Shown: piece by piece, positions 19,027-29,281 of the stretch | How the letters are laid out: each line of letters begins with the position of its first letter | Position numbering within the stretch: position 1 is the stretch's first letter | Assembly: GCA_002470515.1 (NCBI GenBank) | Contig: DKML01000012.1 | Coordinates: 4,989 to 68,988 of the forward strand | DNA length: 64,000 bases | Source of the DNA: Proteobacteria bacterium UBA7415 | GTDB lineage: Bacteria; Pseudomonadota; Gammaproteobacteria; Arenicellales; Arenicellaceae | Reading direction: 5' to 3' | Made by a program: the position numbers and the translations under genes | The notes under the pieces: model-generated | Database searches by the model: none | What the model was told of the DNA's origin: nothing | Seen by the model: the letters and a program-made list of their open reading frames with translations, nothing else

Positions 19027-19257
19027 GCTTCTATTCTTTATGAAACGCGCAATGCGCTCAAAGTTTTACGTGCCACTCATGCTGGAGCCAAGAAGACTAG
19101 CCCAATTTGCACACTGAGGGGAACGTAATTTATACGGGGGCGAGATTATATATTGAACGCCTGAAGATTACTCCATAGATTAAACCCAAATACGAGCAAC
19201 CACCTTTTCAGGTTTCTGAATCCATTAGGCCGCGACACCAACTTCGCTTACACTTGT

Positions 19258-20142
19258 CTATGTGTCATCAAGGACTGAGCGCGCTTTGTTGAGCAAGCCT
19301 GAATCTCTCGCTTGCTTCGCCGCCTCAAAATAGGTCAATATACCCTCCTGTTCGGCTGACTCTACTTTACTTTCAATCGCCTCAATTTGCTGCTTAAATC
19401 CACGAAGCGCATCCAGCACCTGATCCTTATTAGTAATGCATATATCTCGCCACATCTGCGCGTCACTTGAAGCAATTCTTGTGAAGTCATAAAACCCTGC
19501 CGCGGCAAGATCGAACAATTGCTGTCGATCAGTTTGCTGGCTCAAATAATTGACTAGGGTAAAGGCAATAACATGTGGCAAATGACTGGTCTTAGCAAAT
19601 ATAGCATCGTGTTCTTCCAAGCCGAGTTCCAATACGCGACACTCTAAATCTTGCCACATCCGCGTAACCTTAAGCGTATTTGCGGCAACTGACTCTGGTG
19701 TATTAGTAATAATTACATGTTTATTTTTGAATAAACCACCTCGTGCAGCCTGCACGCCTGAATGCTCTCCACCCGCAATAGGGTGTGCAAACACACACTG
19801 CCTCAAAACTCCGGGCACATGTTCTGCCACCTGTTTATAGAGCGAGGTTTTAACACTGCCAACATCGGTAATAATAGTGTGAGGCTCGACACATATCTCG
19901 AGTTGACGAAAAATGGGTAACATCGCCTGCATTGGCGTAGCAAGGACGATTAGATCAGCACCCTGCACTGCCGACTCAAGCGTGTCGCAACGGTCAACAA
20001 CACCTTTCTCGATAGCTAAGCGCGCTGTCTCTTCTGATCGGCACACGCCAACCACTTGTTTTGCCAATTGACGCACTTTTAGGTCGATTCCAAGCGAACC
20101 GCCTAACAATCCGGTGCCAATGATGACTACTTTGTTAAACAT
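19258..20142 (-). CDS. tyrA: Prephenate dehydrogenase (TyrA)
   Basis: NAD(P)-dependent oxidative decarboxylation of prephenate (or arogenate) for tyrosine synthesis. The preferred ATG at 20140-20142 (MFNKVVIIGTGLLGG) gives 294 aa; the frame is open to a GTG at 20229, but that stretch overlaps pheA and precedes the Rossmann strand too far. GTGLLGGSLG is the nucleotide-binding loop, and HPIAGGEHSGV (around residue 119) is the conserved catalytic-His segment. No chorismate mutase or ACT domain is attached. It lies 58 bases after pheA on the same strand. Cofactor preference cannot be told by eye. Confidence 0.94.
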   Translation of the reverse strand: MFNKVVIIGTGLLGGSLGIDLKVRQLAKQVVGVCRSEETARLAIEKGVVDRCDTLESAVQGADLIVLATPMQAMLPIFRQLEICVEPHTIITDVGSVKTSLYKQVAEHVPGVLRQCVFAHPIAGGEHSGVQAARGGLFKNKHVIITNTPESVAANTLKVTRMWQDLECRVLELGLEEHDAIFAKTSHLPHVIAFTLVNYLSQQTDRQQLFDLAAAGFYDFTRIASSDAQMWRDICITNKDQVLDALRGFKQQIEAIESKVESAEQEGILTYFEAAKQARDSGLLNKARSVLDDT

Positions 20143-20200
20143 GAGATGACCAGTTAAATCAGCGACCGTGCTCGATATCCAAAATATCGAATGCAGCGCG

Positions 20201-21322
20201 TTAGAGCACGCCGACTGGGTACGAACCAATCAGCTTAAAGAAGGCAGACTTGTCGCGAAGCTCGTCTAGAGCTTTAGATACTTCAGGGCGGTCTACATGA
20301 CCTACTAAGTCAATAAAGAATACGTATTCCCAGTTGGTCTGCCGCGAAGGCCTAGACTCAATACGACTCATATCGACATCCGCATCGTACAAAGGCTTGA
20401 GTAACTCAAATAGACTGCCAATTTTGTTCGGAGTCGAAATCATTATGGTTGTCTTATCGTCACCACTCTCTTTATAGGTGTTGGTGCCGATAATTAGAAA
20501 GCGTGTTGTATTATTGCGCTCATCCTCAATACCCGATGCCAAAACCTTAATTGAGTATAGCTTGGCCGCGATATCTCCGGCGATCGCCGCCACATCAGAC
20601 GACTTACTGGCAATAATAGCGGCCTCAGAATTACTGTTTGACGCCACTAACTCTGCGTCAGGTAAATACCTTTCCAACCAGTTACGACACTGCGCGAGTG
20701 CTTGTGGGTGCGCATACACCTTATTGATTGATGGTAAGCCTTCGGCATTGCTCAAGAGGTTGTGGTTTATTGGTAAATGAACTTCGCCACACACCTTTAA
20801 GCTCGAGCTAGCGAAACAATCAAGAGTGTGAGTAATGACGCCTTCGGTTGAATTTTCCACAGGAACCACACCAAAATGCGCGCGACCTTGTTCAACCACA
20901 CGGAATACATCAGCTATTGTTTTAACATCTGCTGCTTTAACCGCATGACCGAAATGCTTAATAACAGCAGCTTGGGTATACGTCCCTTCAGGCCCTAAGT
21001 AGGCAACGGTCATGGGCATTTCAGCCGCGAGAGACGTCGACATAATTTCGCGCATCAAATGCACCATGTCGTCGTCATTCACCAACCCACCAATCTCCTC
21101 ACGCAACTTGATATTGCGCTCGCGAACACGTCGTAAAACTTGTGCTTCGCGCTCTGGCCTATAAAACGATGCGCTCGCGTCTGCTGCCGTCTTTGCCTTA
21201 GCAATTTTGGAAGCGACCAACACCCGCTCTTGAATCAATCGCTGAATCTGTGAATCAGCGGTATCAATTTCTTTACGGAGCTCTAAAAGCTCTTGGCTGT
21301 CGATCTGCGGTTTATCGTTCAT
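20201..21322 (-). CDS. pheA: Bifunctional chorismate mutase / prephenate dehydratase (P-protein)
   Basis: Two steps of phenylalanine synthesis. 373 aa. An AroQ chorismate mutase helical domain (about 5-95) with LRKEIDTADSQI and the YRPEREAQVLRRV region comes first. Prephenate dehydratase follows (about 102-280), with YLGPEGTYTQAA and the catalytic NTTRFLIIG. A C-terminal ACT domain (about 290-370) with the IESRPSR phenylalanine-binding motif implies feedback inhibition. ATG at 21320-21322. Neighbours serA and tyrA are on the same strand; hisC, often found here, is missing. Confidence 0.97.
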   Translation of the reverse strand: MNDKPQIDSQELLELRKEIDTADSQIQRLIQERVLVASKIAKAKTAADASASFYRPEREAQVLRRVRERNIKLREEIGGLVNDDDMVHLMREIMSTSLAAEMPMTVAYLGPEGTYTQAAVIKHFGHAVKAADVKTIADVFRVVEQGRAHFGVVPVENSTEGVITHTLDCFASSSLKVCGEVHLPINHNLLSNAEGLPSINKVYAHPQALAQCRNWLERYLPDAELVASNSNSEAAIIASKSSDVAAIAGDIAAKLYSIKVLASGIEDERNNTTRFLIIGTNTYKESGDDKTTIMISTPNKIGSLFELLKPLYDADVDMSRIESRPSRQTNWEYVFFIDLVGHVDRPEVSKALDELRDKSAFFKLIGSYPVGVL

Positions 21323-21396
21323 CTAAGATATAAATTATAAGCCTAATAGTAATAGAATTAGCTAGCTGTTTGAATGTGGAAAATACGAGGCCTGAA

Positions 21397-22569
21397 TTAC
21401 TGAATGACGCGTGCGATTTTGATACCAGGCAATTCCTTGATTTTAGCAACAACTTCGTCAGGGATTAAAGAGTCTGAGTCAATTATCGTGTACGCCAACT
21501 CTCCTTTGGAGCGGTTGATCATGTCATTAATATTGATCGATGCCGACGCCAACACCGTAGATATTTGCCCTACCATATTGGGTACGTTTTCGTTACAAAC
21601 CACCAAACGATAAGGCGTGCGACGAGGCATGCTTACGTTAGGAAAATTTACCGAGTTTACGATATTGCCTTCTTCCAAGTACGCTTTGACTTGCTCGGCG
21701 ACCATGATGGCGCAATTATCTTCAGCTTCTACGGTGCTTGCGCCTAAATGTGGCAAGCCAATTACACCAGATGTAGACTTAGTCAGATTGTTTGGGAAAT
21801 CTGTTACATAACAGCCCAATTTTTTTGCTATTAACGCATCACACACCGCTTGGTCGTTTACGATTCCGCCTCGTGCTAGATTGATTACCACCGCAGTGGA
21901 TTTCATGTTGTTTATGTTTTCCGCATTAATCAGATCGCGTGTCGCTTCGATTAATGGTACGTGTACTGTCAAAAAATCTACGTGAGGCAACATATCGTCT
22001 ACACTATTCACTCGCTCTACGTTTGTTGACAGCTGCCAAGCACCATCAACAGTCAAGGTTGGATCAAAACCAAGAACTTGCATGCCAAGCTCAACACAGG
22101 CATTTGCGACCATTCCACCTATAGCCCCTAAGCCAATAACGCCAATCGTTTTACCTGGAACTTCGTAACCCGCGTACTTCTTCTTGCCTGCCTCTACCAA
22201 CTTCGAAAGCTCTTCGTCTGAGCCCTGCAGTTCGTTAACGTACTGAACCGCGTTAGGTAGGTTTCTAGCCGCCATAAACAAGCTGGCGAGCACCAACTCC
22301 TTTACCGCATTCGCATTAGCGCCTGGCGCGTTGAAAACTGCCACGCCGTTATCACTCATTTTCTGCAACGGAATATTATTAACTCCGGCACCCGCTCGAC
22401 CCACGGCTTTTAACGAAGCTGGGATCTCCATATCGTGCATTTTAAAAGAACGTAATAGAATTGCGTCGGGGCTATCGTGCTTTTCGCCGACGTTATAAGT
22501 ATCTTTAGGTAATCTATCTAAACCGGCAGCAGAAATATTATTAAGGGTAAGTAAGTCGTATGTTCGCAT
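21397..22569 (-). CDS. serA: D-3-phosphoglycerate dehydrogenase
   Basis: First step of phosphorylated serine synthesis, acting just before SerC. 390 aa, the short form with one C-terminal ACT domain (about 315-390, LVVCNENVPNMVGQIS). Rossmann loop GVIGLGAIGGMVAN, catalytic Arg in NLARGGIVND and His in GLPHLGAST are visible. ATG 22567-22569. It is placed between serC and pheA, a position not occupied by serA in E. coli or Pseudomonas. This groups both early serine enzymes, with only phosphoserine phosphatase missing from the window. Confidence 0.96.
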   Translation of the reverse strand: MRTYDLLTLNNISAAGLDRLPKDTYNVGEKHDSPDAILLRSFKMHDMEIPASLKAVGRAGAGVNNIPLQKMSDNGVAVFNAPGANANAVKELVLASLFMAARNLPNAVQYVNELQGSDEELSKLVEAGKKKYAGYEVPGKTIGVIGLGAIGGMVANACVELGMQVLGFDPTLTVDGAWQLSTNVERVNSVDDMLPHVDFLTVHVPLIEATRDLINAENINNMKSTAVVINLARGGIVNDQAVCDALIAKKLGCYVTDFPNNLTKSTSGVIGLPHLGASTVEAEDNCAIMVAEQVKAYLEEGNIVNSVNFPNVSMPRRTPYRLVVCNENVPNMVGQISTVLASASININDMINRSKGELAYTIIDSDSLIPDEVVAKIKELPGIKIARVIQ

Positions 22570-22646
22570 GATAATTTCAGATTTAATTCTGTGAGTTAAG
22601 TGCTTTTAAATTGTATTTTGTTAGTCCGTCGTCAAAACTGTGAAAT

Positions 22647-23732
22647 CTAACGAGGGTTCTGAGCTTGAAAGTCTTGCATAAACTGCATCAAAGCCTTAAC
22701 CGCATCAATGCCTGTCGCGTTGTAAATACTCGCTCGCATTCCCCCCACCGAGCGGTGTCCCTTCAAGGAATGGAGACCTGCCTTAGTGGCTTGCTCAATA
22801 AACGATGCCTCTAGGTCTGTGTCGTGTATTAAAAACGGAACATTCATCCAGGACCGGTCGCTCTCTTGAACGGGGTTGGTATAATAACCATCAGACGCAT
22901 CAATATACCCATATAACATGTCCGCTTTTTCCGCATTCACGGCCGCCATTGCCTCTAAGCCGCCTTGCGCCTTCAACCATTTGAACACCTTGGCCGCTAA
23001 GTACCACGCAAATGTAGGCGGAGTATTACTCATGCTGTCTGATTCGGCCATCACGGTCCAATCCAACATGCGTGGCGCTTGTGGATCACAATGCCCAAGC
23101 AGGTCTTCGCGAACAATCACAATAGTAATACCCGCTGGCCCGATATTTTTCTGAGCGCCTGCGTAGATAACACCAAACTTAGAGACGTCTATCGGTCTGG
23201 ATAAAATCGTTGACGACAAATCCGCACAAATAGGAACATCTGTATCCGGCAGCCAGTCAAACTCGACACCTGCAATTGTTTCGTTAGGCGTTAAATGTAA
23301 GTAAGCCGCATTAGGATCAACAGTCCATTGGGTTTTCACTGGCACAGATTTATACGCTTCGGCACTGGTATCACACACTACGTTTACGTCAATAAAACGT
23401 TTAGCATCGGCGATCGCCTTCTTAGACCAGTGTCCTGTGTGCGCATAGTCCGCCGATTGCCCCAAATGCTTTAGATTAAGGGGAATAGCTGAGAACTGAG
23501 TAGTTGCACCACCTTGAACGAATAGTACTTTGTAGTTGTCCGGAATCGCCATCAGATCTCGTAAATCTTGTTCCGCTTGAGCTGCCAGCTCTACAAAGGC
23601 TTTGCTTCGATGCGACACCTCCATGACGGATGCGCCTTGTCCATCCCATTCCAACATCTCGGCTTGAACTTCTTGAAGCACTGATAAGGGTAGTGCGGCC
23701 GGGCCTGCACTAAAATTGTATACGCGGCTCAT
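22647..23732 (-). CDS. serC: Phosphoserine aminotransferase
   Basis: PLP enzyme converting 3-phosphohydroxypyruvate to phosphoserine; it also serves pyridoxine synthesis. 361 aa, as expected. The N-terminus MSRVYNFSAGPAALP is diagnostic. The PLP lysine is in GAQKNIGPAG (about residue 198). The C-terminus has SLKGHRSVGGMRASIYN. ATG at 23730-23732. It heads the minus-strand run serC-serA-pheA-tyrA-aroA-cmk-rpsA, probably with its own promoter in the 419-base gap before it. Confidence 0.98.
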   Translation of the reverse strand: MSRVYNFSAGPAALPLSVLQEVQAEMLEWDGQGASVMEVSHRSKAFVELAAQAEQDLRDLMAIPDNYKVLFVQGGATTQFSAIPLNLKHLGQSADYAHTGHWSKKAIADAKRFIDVNVVCDTSAEAYKSVPVKTQWTVDPNAAYLHLTPNETIAGVEFDWLPDTDVPICADLSSTILSRPIDVSKFGVIYAGAQKNIGPAGITIVIVREDLLGHCDPQAPRMLDWTVMAESDSMSNTPPTFAWYLAAKVFKWLKAQGGLEAMAAVNAEKADMLYGYIDASDGYYTNPVQESDRSWMNVPFLIHDTDLEASFIEQATKAGLHSLKGHRSVGGMRASIYNATGIDAVKALMQFMQDFQAQNPR

Positions 23733-24151
23733 AATGTCTGAATAGAGTTAGGGTTAATCAAAAGGAAAACCTCAATTGCGCAAAACGTCATACAACTATT
23801 GCTTGGCTGAATAGAAAAGTCACTATCCGATCCACAATGAATCGAGGCTTCGACATTGAAGGTGTGATGCTATTGACATGAACGCGCTAATTCACTGCTT
23901 TTCTTGAAATTAACCGAAAAAGCGTAAGAACTATGTAGAGCGTTTACAACAACCGGCGAATTCGGCGATAGCGTTTCTTGCGAGGTTTAGACTTGAGTCG
24001 ATTTTAATGCAATAAGCGTCGCTATGACATCATTTCTACGCATATCTTGGATATTTTCAGGCTATCTTTGGTGAATAATACTGTGTAAACCCACTAATGG
24101 GGCACTTCAGCAATGAGTGCGCCGACATCTCACCCATAAATCGCCAGCACC
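23733..24151. other. Intergenic region upstream of serC
   Basis: 419 bases between serC and the M35-type peptidase gene, both minus strand. It should hold the serC promoter and the end of the peptidase transcript. I see no strong promoter, terminator, RNA gene or repeat; a 4-bp stem near 24090 is too weak to call. Confidence 0.35.
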
Positions 24152-25372
24152 CTACCTAGCTTTTTCTTCACTAAACAGCAAGGCATAAATTGCCGCCAAG
24201 AAACTGGGGATCACTGGTTCGGGTACAGGTACAGGTTCAGGTTCAGGCCCTGGATCAGGGTTGCCTGGGTCGTCCGCACCATTAGGCATATCTAAAGGCG
24301 GCGAGTTTTCGGCAAAATACTCATGACCGTCTGCATGTCGAATCGCGCTGGAAGGGTCGATTATTGCTAACAGTCGGCTCCGCGACTGTCCATAATAAGT
24401 GCCAGATGAATCTTCGATATCATCAGTGTTTGCCACAACAGTAAAATGACTCAATTCATGAATTATCGTACCCGCTTTCGAATCCGTACCTGTTCGGGAT
24501 GCCGACCAAAAAGCATTGCAGACCGTTATGTTGTAGTGATCGGATTTAGTGACATAGGCGTAGTATCCCAAGTTACAGCCGCAATCAAAATTGATAGTTC
24601 GAGTAGCTAGTGCAGAGTAAATTTGATTAAAATGATTCTGCACGATCGCCCAGCGACCTGCGTCATAATTGCCAAACCATTCTTTATATCGCCGTGCTGT
24701 CGGGCGTTTCGACAATGGCGCTCCACTCAGAGAGTCACGCGCAGTCCGCGCATAGCTCTCCGCCACCACAACAGATGCTCGTATTTCTGCTGCTTGATCG
24801 ATAGAACAATTTTGATAGGTTGGCGTCTGGCTAGTGATTCCCGAAAGAGGCTGCAAGTAAATGTTATCTAGCAGCACTAAATTTGTGCCTTTTTGTGCCA
24901 ACACTTGCCTACTAGTCTGTTCGTTTGCTGCTAACTCTAGATCAGCGCGCCAATTAATCCGATAGCTACCTGCAAGCTCTATTTCATACGACAACTGGAG
25001 ATCAACGGTCTTACTAACGTATTGCCCCTCAGATAAGACCACGTAATCCTGAGCAGTAGGCGCAGCCCGCTTAAAATGCCGACCTCTGTACTCTAGCTCT
25101 TGCTCTTCAAACCAAATTGACAAAATATCTTCATCTATCCGCCCCTCGAGACCCGTAGCCCATTTTAAAAGCCGAACTTCTTCGGCGCCATGATTGGTGT
25201 AAGTAAGCTTAATCAAAACCTTATCGTCTGCAGACAGGTTGTTTTTGACAGGCTGTATAGAGACCGTCACGCCATCTGGCAAAGCATGCGCATATGCAAA
25301 ACCACTAGCAAACGCACTAAGTACTGTGCCTGCAAAAAACAGAACAGCAAAAAGAAAAGTACGTCTCACCAT
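24152..25372 (-). CDS. Secreted M35-type (deuterolysin-like) zinc metallopeptidase
   Basis: 406 aa from ATG 25370-25372 (MVRRTFLFAVLFF), chosen for its upstream AGAGGAAA; the frame runs up to a TTG 15 codons earlier. There is a clear signal peptide (about 1-28, ending FAYAHA). An N-terminal beta-rich domain (about 30-175) resembles the prodomain-like region of Lys-endopeptidase relatives. The catalytic domain has HELSH (305-309) followed by TDDIED and YYGQ, matching the aspzincin signature in which an Asp is the third zinc ligand. Cys residues near 189, 264, 266 and 285 may form disulfides. The C-terminus is a Pro/Glu-rich linker ending VPVPEPVIP, a short hydrophobic stretch and a charged tail, resembling a sorting signal. 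It is inserted between gyrA and serC. Confidence 0.86.
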   Translation of the reverse strand: MVRRTFLFAVLFFAGTVLSAFASGFAYAHALPDGVTVSIQPVKNNLSADDKVLIKLTYTNHGAEEVRLLKWATGLEGRIDEDILSIWFEEQELEYRGRHFKRAAPTAQDYVVLSEGQYVSKTVDLQLSYEIELAGSYRINWRADLELAANEQTSRQVLAQKGTNLVLLDNIYLQPLSGITSQTPTYQNCSIDQAAEIRASVVVAESYARTARDSLSGAPLSKRPTARRYKEWFGNYDAGRWAIVQNHFNQIYSALATRTINFDCGCNLGYYAYVTKSDHYNITVCNAFWSASRTGTDSKAGTIIHELSHFTVVANTDDIEDSSGTYYGQSRSRLLAIIDPSSAIRHADGHEYFAENSPPLDMPNGADDPGNPDPGPEPEPVPVPEPVIPSFLAAIYALLFSEEKAR

Positions 25373-25458
25373 AAAATCATGTTTCCTCTTATGCCTAAAC
25401 ACTCCGGGTAAATTCAACCTGTATGATTTCTTGCTTGACGCAAAACAACTAGCTCAAC

Positions 25459-28122
25459 CTAATCGCTCTCAGACTCAGTCGCATCACCGTCGTCTTTTTC
25501 GGAAATATCCGACCTAAGTTCAGGACTACTCTCTTCGGTAGTTTCAGCCTCAAGGCCAGAGAGCTCATCTTCTACATCAGACTCAGACTCTACAACTTTT
25601 TCAATTTTAATCAGCTTTTCGTCTGCGCTCACTCCGATTACCTTAACACCTTGAGTGTTACGCCCAACAATCGAAACTTCAGCAACGCGAGTACGCACCA
25701 AAGTACCTCCATTGGTGATTAGCATTGCTTCATCAGAATCATCTACCAGAACGGCACCCACGGCATCTCCGTTGCGATCATTGGTAATGATCGATATGAC
25801 ACCCTGTCCGCCACGACCTTGAACGTTGTATTCCTTAAGGAATGTACGTTTGCCGTAGCCTTTTTCAGTTACCGTGAGCACTGCTGACGTTTCGTCGGCC
25901 GAGTCAGAAATGATCATTGCATTGACTTTATGGCCTGGCGTTAACTTAATACCTCTCACACCGCGGGCTGTACGGCCCATCTTCCGCACATCTTCTTCTG
26001 CAAAGCGAATCGCCTTGCCTGACGTAGAAAACAGCATGACGTTAGAGCTGCCATCCGTTAATCCAACACCGACAAGTTCGTTTTGATCGACTAGATCAAT
26101 AGCGATAATGCCGCTGGCTCTAGGTCGAGAAAAATCCATCAAGGATGTCTTCTTAACAGTACCATCGCTAGTCGCCATGAACACATGCTGACCATCAGTG
26201 AACTCCTTGACAGCCAGAATTGCTGTTATGTGTTCACCATCGTCCAATGGCAATAGATTGACAATTGGTTTGCCGCGCGCATTGCGTCCAGCTTGAGGTA
26301 ATTCGTAAACCTTTAACCAATACACCTTACCGCTGTCTGAAAAACACAAGATAGTGTCATGAGTATTAGCAACAAACATTCGCTCGACGAAATCTTCGTC
26401 CTTAGTTTTGGTAGCGCTCTTGCCCTTACCACCGCGTCGCTGAGCGCGGTAATCACTCAAAGGTTGAGATTTTGCGTAACCTTCATGCGACAAAGTAACT
26501 ACTAAATCTTCCTCGGCGATCATGTCCTCGAGAGTTAAATCCACTTTCTGATCAATGATGACAGTGCGGCGCTCATCGCCGTACTCTTCTTTGATCGCCA
26601 CCAGTTCTTCGCGAATAACTTCCATCAATCGGTGCGTGTTCTCGAGAATATCGATGTACTCAGCGATTCGTTCAAGCATTTCACCGTATTCGTCGCGAAT
26701 CTTGTCTTGCTCTAAACCAGTTAGTCGGTTTAAACGCAATTCCAAGATTGCTTGTGCCTGTTCTTCTGATAAGCGATAGATGCCACCATGCAATCCAAGA
26801 TTCGGATCCAAACCAACAGGTTTAGAAGATTCTGAGCCAACACGTTCTATCAATTCAGAAACCACACCGGCTTTCCATTCGCGCTCTAACAATGCATGTT
26901 TAGCAATAGCTGGTGTTGACGACTGTTTAATCAGCTCGATCATTTCATCAATATTACTGAGAGCAATTGCCAAACCTTCTAAAAGATGTGCCCGTGAACG
27001 TGCTTTCCTTAAGTTAAAAATTGTGCGACGTGTAACAACTTCGCGCCGATGCTTAATAAACTCTTGAAGTAGCTCTCGTAAGTTGAAAATTCTCGGCTGG
27101 TTGTCGAGCAAAGCAACGGTATTGATGCCAAACACAGTTTGCAGTTGAGTCTGTTGAAACAACTGATTCAGTATCACTTCAGCTACTTCGCCACGGCGAA
27201 TACCAATAAACATACGCATGCCACTCTTATCTGACTCATCACGTAACTCTGTGATGCCATCGATTTTTTTGTGCTTAACAAGTTCTGCTATTTTTTCGAG
27301 CAAGCGAGCTTTGTTTACCATGTACGGTAGCTCATTAACGATAATAGCTTGGCGTCCGCTAGTCTCATTCGTTTCGATCTCGGTCCGCGCGCGCATATAG
27401 ATCTTGCCTCGGCCTGTACGGTACGCGTCACGTATGCCACTACTGCCGTTGATAAATGCTGCAGTTGGGAAATCTGGGCCGGGAATGTACTCCATCAACT
27501 CATCTATCGTAATAGATTCGTTATCCACCATCGCGAGACAAGCGTCTATGACCTCATTTAGGTTGTGTGGAGGAATATTGGTTGCCATCCCCACGGCAAT
27601 ACCTGATGAGCCGTTAACGAGTAAGGTTGGTATTCTGGTAGGCATTACCGACGGCTGCATTTCGCTTTCGTCGTAGTTAGGTAAAAAGTCGACCGTGCCT
27701 TTGTCTAGATCCGATAATATTTCATGCGCGATTTTCTTCAACCGAATTTCGGTATAACGCATTGCCGCTGGCGAATCACCATCTACAGAACCAAAGTTAC
27801 CTTGGCCGTCGACTAACTGGTAACGCATCGAGAAATCTTGCGCGAGGCGAACAATGGTGTCGTAGACCGCTGTGTCGCCATGCGGATGGTATTTACCAAT
27901 TACATCACCGACTACACGCGCCGATTTTTTATATGGCTTGTTATAGTCGTTATTGAGTTGCGCCATCGCGAATAGAACACGTCGATGCACAGGCTTTAAA
28001 CCATCTCGCACGTCTGGAAGCGCTCTTCCGACGATTACACTCATTGCGTAATCAAGGTATGACTGGCGCATTTCTTGTTCTAAACTGGCGGGAATGGTTT
28101 CTTTAGCGAATTGGTCGGACAT
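25459..28122 (-). CDS. gyrA: DNA gyrase subunit A
   Basis: Breakage-reunion subunit of DNA gyrase. 887 aa, full length. The winged-helix region has Tyr123 (AAMRYTEIR) as catalytic tyrosine. The quinolone-resistance region reads [10 protein letters not shown], with Thr84 and Asp88 at the E. coli Ser83 and Asp87 positions; Thr here is natural in some wild-type gammaproteobacteria. The C-terminal beta-pinwheel contains the gyrase box QRRGGKG (about residue 565). The protein ends in a long acidic tail. ATG 28120-28122. It is divergent from the glycan island. Confidence 0.99.
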   Translation of the reverse strand: MSDQFAKETIPASLEQEMRQSYLDYAMSVIVGRALPDVRDGLKPVHRRVLFAMAQLNNDYNKPYKKSARVVGDVIGKYHPHGDTAVYDTIVRLAQDFSMRYQLVDGQGNFGSVDGDSPAAMRYTEIRLKKIAHEILSDLDKGTVDFLPNYDESEMQPSVMPTRIPTLLVNGSSGIAVGMATNIPPHNLNEVIDACLAMVDNESITIDELMEYIPGPDFPTAAFINGSSGIRDAYRTGRGKIYMRARTEIETNETSGRQAIIVNELPYMVNKARLLEKIAELVKHKKIDGITELRDESDKSGMRMFIGIRRGEVAEVILNQLFQQTQLQTVFGINTVALLDNQPRIFNLRELLQEFIKHRREVVTRRTIFNLRKARSRAHLLEGLAIALSNIDEMIELIKQSSTPAIAKHALLEREWKAGVVSELIERVGSESSKPVGLDPNLGLHGGIYRLSEEQAQAILELRLNRLTGLEQDKIRDEYGEMLERIAEYIDILENTHRLMEVIREELVAIKEEYGDERRTVIIDQKVDLTLEDMIAEEDLVVTLSHEGYAKSQPLSDYRAQRRGGKGKSATKTKDEDFVERMFVANTHDTILCFSDSGKVYWLKVYELPQAGRNARGKPIVNLLPLDDGEHITAILAVKEFTDGQHVFMATSDGTVKKTSLMDFSRPRASGIIAIDLVDQNELVGVGLTDGSSNVMLFSTSGKAIRFAEEDVRKMGRTARGVRGIKLTPGHKVNAMIISDSADETSAVLTVTEKGYGKRTFLKEYNVQGRGGQGVISIITNDRNGDAVGAVLVDDSDEAMLITNGGTLVRTRVAEVSIVGRNTQGVKVIGVSADEKLIKIEKVVESESDVEDELSGLEAETTEESSPELRSDISEKDDGDATESESD

Positions 28123-28155
28123 AGGGAATAATGAGAACTATTAATTGTGGATATA

Positions 28156-28185
28156 ATTATAACCTTTTGCGCGCCTCATCGTTAA
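28156..28185 (-). promoter_or_regulatory. Candidate gyrA promoter
   Basis: Minus strand TTAACG (28180-28185) and TATAAT (28156-28161) with an 18-base spacer, about 35 bases before the gyrA start. The -10 box is a consensus match. Assigned by eye. Confidence 0.5.
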
Positions 28186-28240
28186 CATATGCGTCTAGTT
28201 TTCGCACGGAAAACACAATAAAATCTGGGCTGTAACTAAC

Positions 28241-28249
28241 TGTTATAAT
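28241..28249 (+). promoter_or_regulatory. Candidate extended -10 promoter of the glycan island
   Basis: TGTTATAAT is a consensus extended -10 element (TGnTATAAT); no good -35 is needed or seen. Transcription would start near 28256, leaving a leader of about 57 bases that includes a run of ten C before the first gene of the island. Confidence 0.5.
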
Positions 28250-28283
28250 GTAGCAATTAGGCAGTATTGCCTCGAACTACCCT

Positions 28284-28293
28284 CCCCCCCCCC
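28284..28293 (+). repeat. Homopolymer run of ten C in the leader of the first glycan gene
   Basis: A C10 tract preceded by CCCT lies 20 bases before the ATG at 28313, between the extended -10 element and the start codon. Runs of this length slip during replication. Here slippage would change leader length and structure near the ribosome site, not the reading frame. Confidence 0.9.
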
Positions 28294-28312
28294 GAACTGA
28301 GCAAACCATTAA

Positions 28313-29269
28313 ATGATCGACACTAACAAAATTGCATTAATTGGTTCAAACTATGGCCGCGTACCTGACCCTAACGCTACGTCCATGCTCAAATATTTGG
28401 AACGCAAAGGCACCTATAACGTTTTTATTTTGACGGGCAAAAACACCATGAGCTACTGGAACGCACTTGTCGGCGACCGTACAAAAATCATCAACCGAAA
28501 CAGCTTACGCGCTCTATCATTACTCTTTAAGGCAAATTTTGTGTTGTACACTCACTCTCTTAGCGACATTTTCCCGCATGCACATCACTTATTCCGCCTC
28601 CTGAAACCTTTTAGAGCAACGCTGATATTCCTTCAGCACGGCGTAATAGGACTCAAAATAAACCTCGCAAACGGCGTATCTCTGGCCAAATATCTAAAAT
28701 CATTACAACCTACTTTCGACATTATGGTGGTTAGTTCTGCGCGAGAAGCTAGAACAGTAGCGAAACTTGGCGTGAATCAGTCAAAAATCGCGATAACCGG
28801 CCTGCCTCGTTTTGACACTCCTAACGACAAAGCAAAACGTAAAGGCAAGACCGCTCTTGTGTTTTTTACGTGGCAAGACCAAAAGAATTTAAGGCGTAAG
28901 CTTAGAGACATCGAGACAATCAAAAAGCATTTTCCGAAGATTTGCTTCGAGTCAAAAAGCCATTTCATGACATCGGAGAAAAGCTCTACACCGATAGACC
29001 CGCGTCATTATGACTTCGTAATAAGCGATGACTCAAGCATAGCCTGGGACTTCCTGTATTTTAATAGAGAGGCCGTTTTTTACAAGCCGAGCGAGTGGCT
29101 CATCAATGATCCAGCGCTTGATGAACGCAAGGCTTTCACTCCTGACGACTTAATCAGAGCAATCTATCGTTTGCATGCAAAAAACATGACACCTGTCGAA
29201 AGAAACCTATACACAGACAACGATGACAATAAAAACTGTCAACGGATCGAAAATCATTTACTAAGATAA
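28313..29269 (+). CDS. CDP-glycerol:poly(glycerophosphate) glycerophosphotransferase-like protein
   Basis: 318 aa, without signal or membrane segments. It resembles the C-terminal GT-B-like domain of the TagB/TagF (Glyphos_transf) family: IFLQHGVIGLK, LVFFTWQDQK, then VISDDSSIAWDFLYFNREAVFYK, matching the family DYSSxxxDF motif. Such enzymes add polyol-phosphate units to teichoic acids or, in Gram-negatives, to capsules. It is shorter than full-length TagF, so substrate is open. It is the first gene of the island and is followed by a GT2 gene after 12 bases. Confidence 0.85.
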   Translation: MIDTNKIALIGSNYGRVPDPNATSMLKYLERKGTYNVFILTGKNTMSYWNALVGDRTKIINRNSLRALSLLFKANFVLYTHSLSDIFPHAHHLFRLLKPFRATLIFLQHGVIGLKINLANGVSLAKYLKSLQPTFDIMVVSSAREARTVAKLGVNQSKIAITGLPRFDTPNDKAKRKGKTALVFFTWQDQKNLRRKLRDIETIKKHFPKICFESKSHFMTSEKSSTPIDPRHYDFVISDDSSIAWDFLYFNREAVFYKPSEWLINDPALDERKAFTPDDLIRAIYRLHAKNMTPVERNLYTDNDDNKNCQRIENHLLR

Positions 29270-29281
29270 AAGTCATACAGA

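Noticed and set aside
20143..20229. Longer N-terminus for tyrA starting with GTG
   Set aside because: It overlaps pheA and puts 29 unrelated residues ahead of the Rossmann strand.
24220..24260. Tandem GGTACAGGTTCAGG-like repeats read as a regulatory repeat
   Set aside because: They are simply the codons of the Pro/Glu-rich linker in the M35-type peptidase.
25459..28122. Quinolone resistance from Thr84 in GyrA
   Set aside because: Thr at the Ser83 position is found in wild-type gyrases of several gammaproteobacteria, so it is not evidence of resistance.
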